Assembly: GCA_028280785.1 (NCBI GenBank)
Contig: JANQLF010000156.1
Location: 1 to 58,698, forward strand
Reading direction: 5' to 3'
Origin: Planctomycetota bacterium
Lineage (GTDB): Bacteria; Planctomycetota; UBA11346
DNA length: 58,698 nucleotides
Shown here one piece after another: positions 53,240 to 58,698 of the stretch (position 1 is its first letter; each line of letters starts with the position of its first letter). The translations under genes were made by a program, and so were the position numbers. The notes under the pieces were generated by a model that was not told the DNA's origin, did not search any database, and saw only the letters and a list, made by a program, of their open reading frames with translations.

Positions 53240-55761
53240 TACAAACACACAATCGCGCTAGTGCATTAATTATGACTGTGGCTTTTATTAGCTTGGTGAT
53301 CAGTTTGGGCGCAGTCTTTTTGACCCAGACTTCTTCAAAGTTGTCAGAATCAGTCAGTGAAAAAGTGGTTAATTATGCGCACTTAGCCTGTGATTATGGG
53401 ATGGAGCATGCCAAAAACACCATGCTGTCAGATCATAAGAATCACACCTATACATCTTATAAATCAAAATATGTAACTGATTTTTTACCAGTAACGACAA
53501 GTGGTACACCTGTAGGTTTGCTGGATAGCGTTGATGGTATTTATGCTGACTCAGATGACCGGGTTAATTTAAAACAATCAGACCGCGTTACCTATATCAT
53601 GGCTGAGGCATTTCAAAATTCCCTGCGTGAAACATCAAACTGGAATAGTGCTTATGGATATATGTATGACATTCGCGATACCAGTAACAGCAGCGGTAAC
53701 TCGCGTAGCTCACGCTGGTATGATTTATATTATTTAGATGCCAATGGTGATCGTGTTGCTACCGAAGCAGCAGCTGAATTCGTTGTTCGCTATACGGTTG
53801 AAACTGCCGATGAATATGGCAAAGCTGCTATTAACCCGAGTTATCCTGGTCATCCGATCCCATTTGATTTTAATGATCCGGATAATCTTGATTACTTATC
53901 GTACCAGACTTATTTACACCGTTATGGCAAAGCATTGCGCAGCATGATCGGTGCGCCGCGCTTGTCAGTCGGTGGCAAGCAGGGATACATGAAGGCCGCT
54001 GTAGGTAGTTTCAGACCGCTCTATGCGCAAGAAAAAGAAAATGTGAATGCTGAGGCTGATCCTGGTCACCGTGCTTTAGATGGTAACAAGCAGGATTTGC
54101 GTATTAATTATGACATGTTGTTCCGCGGTGTGGGTTTAACCCAATATCAACCGCGTGATTATAAGGCGATGACGCCAACCATAGCTGGTAAGAATTACAG
54201 TTATGGACAAATGAATGCATCATTCAAAACAGCGAAAAGCGAATTAGCTGATAATCGTCTACCGCGTATGTTTTCACCATTTACCCGAGGTCTACGCGAT
54301 GCTGATTTAGCTGGAGCTGATGACTTTCCAGATTCAGTCAGTAATATTCCCGATCCTAATTGCCCGTGGCACGTGAATGTTTGTACGTCCACATTATTTA
54401 CTATCCAAGGTATGATCTTTGGCATGTCGACTCATACCCAAACCCAGTACAACGGGAAATCTTGGTACTCAGGTAAAGGTGGTGGTAAGACTCTTGATTT
54501 GTTTGGTAAAAATTATCCTGAAGCTTTTCCCTTAGATATCGATGCTGGTAAACCTGTATTTTTAATTGGCGGAGACCGTGATGGCTCTGGGAAGACCATA
54601 AATGGAACGATGCATTTACCGCGCTCACCACGCATTCATAAAATAACTGGTCAACATGGTCGCTTTATATTTCATCGTGCTTATCGCAATTCTTATTGGG
54701 GTGATGTCTGTGTAGCGCTGTATCAAGCTTGCGCAGTCGGTAAGTCGATATGGAACTTTGGCAAGGCGCCAGCGGATTCTGATTGCCGTATAACCACCAC
54801 ACCAGGTGATTTAACTGCCGATCCCAAAGTTATGCAGGCGCAATTAGAAGAAGAATTTTTGCGTATTTTAGGCGAGAACGTTACGATTAACTATTCTTCA
54901 GCGCCAGCACCACAGGGTACCTATTCGTATATCGTAAATGATGGTTTATTGGCAACGGCAAATAAAGTAGGTTTACCTGATACCCCACCATCCGATCCGA
55001 GCACCTACAATGGATCACATTATTCCTTCGTCGGCTATAACCAAATCAGCGATTTGACTGCTGATCTGACCAGATCCAACGGAACCTGGTCAAATAATAA
55101 TGCAGACTCCTATGACGACCGAGATTTTTTACTGCGTCGTCGTGCTTGCAGTTTGCCACCGCATGCCAATACGCGTGCAATGGAATATTTAATTAATGAT
55201 GTGCGCATGAGTGTATTTGGTAGTCCAGCCCTTGATTTTAATCGTGATGGTGTTGCTGAAAGTACGCGCGCAGGTTGGCGTGATGAAAATGGTAATACCA
55301 AATGGAGTTGGTGGTTCGATGGCGTACCATTGGCGCATAGTACTAGTGGTGATTTAAAATGGTTAGAAATACCAACTTGGTATCGCATGTCGCTATCTGG
55401 TGGTGCTGCTCAATTAGAGCGTTGGACTGGCGTTGAGTGGGAACCATGGACCCAAAACATCAATACTTTTTTCCGTGCTAATAAGGCATTTTTAAATGAA
55501 GATTTTGTAACGTCGAATTCTGGATTGCCGATTAAACCATGGTCAGCAACCGGACGTTTATTTGTTGGTAAAAGTCACGTGTTCAGCATTACTTGTCGTG
55601 CAGAAGTATTCGACTTAATTAGTGAAAATCGCATAGCCCAATATACAGCCGAAGAATTCGTTAATATTGATGCAAATAAAGACGGTGAATTTGACGATAC
55701 CTATGTGATTTATCGTCGTACATATGGACGAACAAAGTTTGTCGGGGCACAGGAATATTAA
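53236..55761 (+). CDS. GspK-like / PilX-like protein, very large
   Basis: An 841-residue protein with a weak prepilin-like start (NRASALIMTVAFISLVIS), lacking Glu at position 5, as in GspK. GspK is normally about 330 residues. The following sequence (AHLACDYGMEHAKNTML) is like the first helix of K or PilX proteins. The rest is a long beta-rich domain. It probably forms the tip with the H, I and J proteins. Confidence 0.72.
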   Translation: MIQTHNRASALIMTVAFISLVISLGAVFLTQTSSKLSESVSEKVVNYAHLACDYGMEHAKNTMLSDHKNHTYTSYKSKYVTDFLPVTTSGTPVGLLDSVDGIYADSDDRVNLKQSDRVTYIMAEAFQNSLRETSNWNSAYGYMYDIRDTSNSSGNSRSSRWYDLYYLDANGDRVATEAAAEFVVRYTVETADEYGKAAINPSYPGHPIPFDFNDPDNLDYLSYQTYLHRYGKALRSMIGAPRLSVGGKQGYMKAAVGSFRPLYAQEKENVNAEADPGHRALDGNKQDLRINYDMLFRGVGLTQYQPRDYKAMTPTIAGKNYSYGQMNASFKTAKSELADNRLPRMFSPFTRGLRDADLAGADDFPDSVSNIPDPNCPWHVNVCTSTLFTIQGMIFGMSTHTQTQYNGKSWYSGKGGGKTLDLFGKNYPEAFPLDIDAGKPVFLIGGDRDGSGKTINGTMHLPRSPRIHKITGQHGRFIFHRAYRNSYWGDVCVALYQACAVGKSIWNFGKAPADSDCRITTTPGDLTADPKVMQAQLEEEFLRILGENVTINYSSAPAPQGTYSYIVNDGLLATANKVGLPDTPPSDPSTYNGSHYSFVGYNQISDLTADLTRSNGTWSNNNADSYDDRDFLLRRRACSLPPHANTRAMEYLINDVRMSVFGSPALDFNRDGVAESTRAGWRDENGNTKWSWWFDGVPLAHSTSGDLKWLEIPTWYRMSLSGGAAQLERWTGVEWEPWTQNINTFFRANKAFLNEDFVTSNSGLPIKPWSATGRLFVGKSHVFSITCRAEVFDLISENRIAQYTAEEFVNIDANKDGEFDDTYVIYRRTYGRTKFVGAQEY

Positions 55762-55788
55762 GCGTCTCTATTACCAGAGGGATTGATA

Positions 55789-57954
55789 ATGAAACATTTA
55801 ATTTGCTCACTCTTAGTAATAATTGGCTGGGCAGCCTATGCTGCTGAACCAATGAAAGCTGATGCACCGTGGGCTGTATATTTACCTACTGATCCGACTG
55901 ATATGACCGGTAGCAGCGATGCCAATAAAATTTGTCATGGTGATGATGTTAACGGCTGGAAGACCTATATGGTTATTCAAACTACGCCGTTCACAGTTCT
56001 AACTAATAATAGTGATTTGTATGGTGGTGGTGTGCCCCTGGTAACCCGCCAAGAATTCACCCAACCTTCGGCAACTACCGGTTACATTATTTTAGAATTT
56101 TTATATGTTGATGGTTTTAATACTCCGACAAAAGATTTAGCTACCTGTGATCGATATGATGGTACCAATTTCTTATTTGGTTCGCATTCCTATGAACTGT
56201 CCTACATGTCTACAGAAAAAACTATATTAGATAAACCTGGTTCTTATTGGATTTCAACTCGTGAAATGCAGCAAAAAACCTGGTTTGCCTTTATGACATC
56301 AGTTAATGGTGGAGATTTGATCCCTGATGATCCACCGTTGTACACGGGTACCGTAAAACAGGACATTCAAGATTATTTAACTGAATATTCAAAATTTCCA
56401 TACGGTAATCAATTTGGCCTGACGCTTCCACCAGCTGATTATGTTGATGACGAAATGGCCTTGCATTGTGTAACCTTGGCCAACGTTGAGGCCTTATGCA
56501 ATCGCATTTCGACCTTTACCAGTGGTAAAGCAGTACGCATACCAAATGAACGTGAATGGGAGTATGCAACGCGTGCAGCAGATAATCTCTATGCGCCAGC
56601 GAACTTAGTCTTTGGTGCAGGTGATTGGACCATCAATGATCCAGTTTCTGAAGCAGAGCTGAGCATTCCTCAGGTATTTGATAAGACCAATCACCCAACT
56701 GATATTCCTTATAATTTAACTCGGGAAATTTATGCCAATGAGCAAACAGGTGTTGATGGTGATGGTAACGCTATTTATGAAAATCTTATTTCTAGTTTAG
56801 AATATGAATTATTCCCAGAATTAGAAACCAACCGAGATTTTAAATTTATCTTTGGGCAAGACATTAACTATGACAAACGCTACCCAGCTACTTTTGTCCC
56901 ATTTAAGCGTTTCTTGAAAAAATTCAGATCGTTAAATATCAAAAATAGTAGCAGAAAAATCGATGCGGATTGTTACTTAAGCTGCGATGAAAACGGGGTT
57001 GATGACAGTACCGTTGAGAAGCGAGAATATTATCTCACTGACCAAAATTTAGCGCGTGCTGTTCAAGGTTTGTATATGCCGGTCGACGTAAATGGCCATT
57101 ATGCGGCAACCTTTGATGGTACTTACTATAAGTATGATGATTCGAAGGTGAGTCACTTTGAATTAGTAGGTATCAGTGGTACACCACATGGTGCTGCCTA
57201 TTCAGATGCGCAAATTTCTGCTGCACTGTGGCCACGCAATCATGGACCAAACACGACGAGCTCGGTGCCTGCTCCGGCAATGACACCAACAAATACCGTC
57301 ATGACCTATTTTGCTTATGTTCAACATGACAAAAATAATTCCTTAAAGGGTAGGCCGGCTTTGGACACGGATGTCGATGTCGCTGCGGCACGGGCAAAAC
57401 TGCAGGCGGATGTACGAGATTATTCATTTGCAAATTCACCGCACGGCATTGAAAAGCATGGTAGTCATGATGTCTTAGTTGATGAGCACTCGAATATTGC
57501 TGCTGATATAGCAGATATTAAAAGAAAAATTCACGGTTTAAATCGATCTGTAGCTAAGGGAAACCCAACCCACAAATGGTATTATGTGTATACCAATTAT
57601 GGCGGTGGTAATCCTGGTGATCCAAATAATTGGATTACCCCAAGCCCAGTGCCGATCAGTAATTTTGCGGCACATGAAAAGAATTATTCATTCAAACCTG
57701 GATTAAATAATTGGGAAATGATGGAAACCTGCGGCAATGTTTCGGAGCTATGCATCCCGAATGATGGTACATCGTTCAATGATCGCTGGGATGGAAAGTC
57801 AGATTACAGTAATCATACCACTGGTGGATTTGTAGTTGTGCGCGGTGGCAGTTGGAATTCGCCAGCACCAGTGATTCGCTATGGCGCTCGTCGTGCTGCT
57901 AATCCAGATCAGCGTTCTCCAGAAGTCGGTTTCCGTATCGTTATTGAAAAATAA
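55789..57954 (+). CDS. SUMF1/FGE-like protein, enlarged, secreted
   Basis: A 721-residue protein with a signal peptide (MKHLICSLLVIIGWAAYAA). The formylglycine-generating-enzyme fold is split by long insertions: KPGSYWISTREMQQKTWFAF, RIPNEREWEYATRAAD, and the C-terminal NNWEMMETCGNVSELC with VVVRGGSWNSPA and GARRAANPDQRSPEVGFRIV. FGE normally has about 300 residues. It may be a structural partner of the pseudopilins rather than an enzyme. GAGGG precedes the ATG. Confidence 0.78.
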   Translation: MKHLICSLLVIIGWAAYAAEPMKADAPWAVYLPTDPTDMTGSSDANKICHGDDVNGWKTYMVIQTTPFTVLTNNSDLYGGGVPLVTRQEFTQPSATTGYIILEFLYVDGFNTPTKDLATCDRYDGTNFLFGSHSYELSYMSTEKTILDKPGSYWISTREMQQKTWFAFMTSVNGGDLIPDDPPLYTGTVKQDIQDYLTEYSKFPYGNQFGLTLPPADYVDDEMALHCVTLANVEALCNRISTFTSGKAVRIPNEREWEYATRAADNLYAPANLVFGAGDWTINDPVSEAELSIPQVFDKTNHPTDIPYNLTREIYANEQTGVDGDGNAIYENLISSLEYELFPELETNRDFKFIFGQDINYDKRYPATFVPFKRFLKKFRSLNIKNSSRKIDADCYLSCDENGVDDSTVEKREYYLTDQNLARAVQGLYMPVDVNGHYAATFDGTYYKYDDSKVSHFELVGISGTPHGAAYSDAQISAALWPRNHGPNTTSSVPAPAMTPTNTVMTYFAYVQHDKNNSLKGRPALDTDVDVAAARAKLQADVRDYSFANSPHGIEKHGSHDVLVDEHSNIAADIADIKRKIHGLNRSVAKGNPTHKWYYVYTNYGGGNPGDPNNWITPSPVPISNFAAHEKNYSFKPGLNNWEMMETCGNVSELCIPNDGTSFNDRWDGKSDYSNHTTGGFVVVRGGSWNSPAPVIRYGARRAANPDQRSPEVGFRIVIEK

Positions 57955-57974
57955 GTAAAATTACAGCGCCCAAT

Positions 57975-58005
57975 AAAACCACGGTTCTAAGAACCGTGGT
58001 TTTTT
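57975..58005 (+). terminator. Rho-independent terminator of the pseudopilin operon
   Basis: AAAACCACGGTTC and GAACCGTGGTTTT form a 13-bp stem around TAA, followed by more T residues. It is 20 bp after the stop at 57954. Confidence 0.9.
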
Positions 58006-58058
58006 ATTTCTATTGTCATAATTCGCTTTAGGCTGCGTATCGATATCAAGGAGCGCAG

Positions 58059-58698
58059 ATGATAATTAAAATGGGTGCACCAGTTCTACTTATAATGTCT
58101 ATGTGTGTTGGTTTGAGTGCTGCTGATTTCATTCCTTTTGCACATAAAGACAAATCTAATAGTGAAACGCATACGGGTCTATGGTTCTGTCCACAGTTAG
58201 GTGCTGAAAAAGATGTAGCGCCGATGAAAACGTTTTTGATGCCGACAACTGAATCCGTGACTGGTGGTGTGGCCTTAAAAATGATTATGGAGCCAGGTTC
58301 CAAAGGTGTGCTGACACGCGAGCAGGGTAAATACCCAGCTTCCGCCGGTATTACTTTTTATGCGAAGGCTTCACGCGCATTAACCGTGCATATGGCCAAA
58401 GCAAGTGCACAAGTAGGTACTAGTTGGAAAAAAATAGATTTTACCTGGGAGCAACTAGGAACAACGGCGGATAAACGCAAATTGGGTTGGCAATGGATGT
58501 TGAAAGTCCAGGGACCGATTAAGGAAAAGACTTGGCTTATCATTGATCGACTCGGCGTTGAGACGCCCAACTTTAGCAAGGATCCGCACATAGAAAAAAA
58601 TGATGAGAAAGACAAATTACTTAGCAGTAAAGATATTATTTATTCGCCAGAACACATACAGCAAACAATCGATACATTGTCATCGAAACCGTTTAACT
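58059..58698 (+). CDS. Secreted protein, truncated by the window end
   Basis: An open frame of 213 codons runs off the right edge. It starts with AAGGAG, 5 bp, ATG, then a signal peptide (MIIKMGAPVLLIMSMCVGLSAA). The mature part is beta-rich (TGGVALKMIMEPGSKGVL, ASAGITFYAKASRALTVHM, WLIIDRLGVETP), similar in layout to a carbohydrate-binding jelly roll. Function unknown. Confidence 0.65.
   Translation, partial: MIIKMGAPVLLIMSMCVGLSAADFIPFAHKDKSNSETHTGLWFCPQLGAEKDVAPMKTFLMPTTESVTGGVALKMIMEPGSKGVLTREQGKYPASAGITFYAKASRALTVHMAKASAQVGTSWKKIDFTWEQLGTTADKRKLGWQWMLKVQGPIKEKTWLIIDRLGVETPNFSKDPHIEKNDEKDKLLSSKDIIYSPEHIQQTIDTLSSKPFN

Overview
The window looks like a chromosome segment of a free-living, polysaccharide-degrading bacterium of the Planctomycetes-Verrucomicrobia-Lentisphaerae (PVC) kind, with moderate to low GC. 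This placement is an inference from gene content: many phytanoyl-CoA dioxygenase (PhyH) proteins paired with AraC regulators, Gfo/Idh/MocA and NAD-epimerase enzymes, SGNH hydrolases, secreted glycosidases, a TIGR03545/TIGR03546 pair, and a large pseudopilin operon without secretion ATPase genes. No rRNA, tRNA or CRISPR was seen.

Layout. 1-2.5 kb: the tail of an FAD-dependent oxidoreductase, a RAYT-type REP transposase between perfect 28-bp inverted repeats, an L,D-transpeptidase, and a methyltransferase coupled to a 35-residue membrane peptide. 2.5-11 kb: a catabolic island with PhyH, four AraC regulators, an unknown alpha-helical protein, and an epimerase / Gfo-Idh-MocA / PNPOx-like operon. 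11-17.7 kb: an S23-type four-helix-bundle gene, a GH51-like arabinofuranosidase with an ABC exporter, and a divergent pair of SGNH hydrolases. 17.7-23.7 kb: accessory DNA with small unrelated plus-strand genes. It begins with a second four-helix-bundle gene, followed by three or four attC-like sites that delimit small gene cassettes (an integron-like cluster with no integrase in the window). Then come an endonuclease V homologue, a TerB-like protein, a GNAT acetyltransferase, a CPCC zinc protein and lipoproteins. 23.7-27.1 kb: two more PhyH/AraC modules. 27-36.2 kb: an atypical kinase, a secreted glycosidase, a fibronectin-III lipoprotein, a SigZ-like sigma factor with a 12-cysteine metallothionein-like gene just upstream, a hydroxyacid dehydrogenase, a Usp protein, a beta-helix protein and a beta-propeller-like protein. 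36.5-48.2 kb: envelope and housekeeping genes, including RlpA, an ABC exporter, TIGR03546/TIGR03545, NADP-glutamate dehydrogenase, a PRMT-like methyltransferase with a SEC-C tail, and a DUF6868/SpoIIAA pair. 48.4 kb to the end: a pseudopilin operon (G-, H-, I-, J- and K-like), then a SUMF1/FGE-like protein, a terminator and the start of a secreted protein.

How it fits together. The AraC/PhyH, dehydrogenase, SGNH and glycosidase genes suggest separately regulated modules for uptake and oxidation of plant- or algal-type carbohydrates or small organics. The pseudopilin operon suggests a dedicated type II-like secretion or surface filament. The two observations most worth following are the integrase-less attC cluster and a family of short degenerate tandem arrays of exact 6- or 7-bp period at gene 3' ends. 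At two loci the 6-bp array is nearly identical, which argues for a dispersed element.
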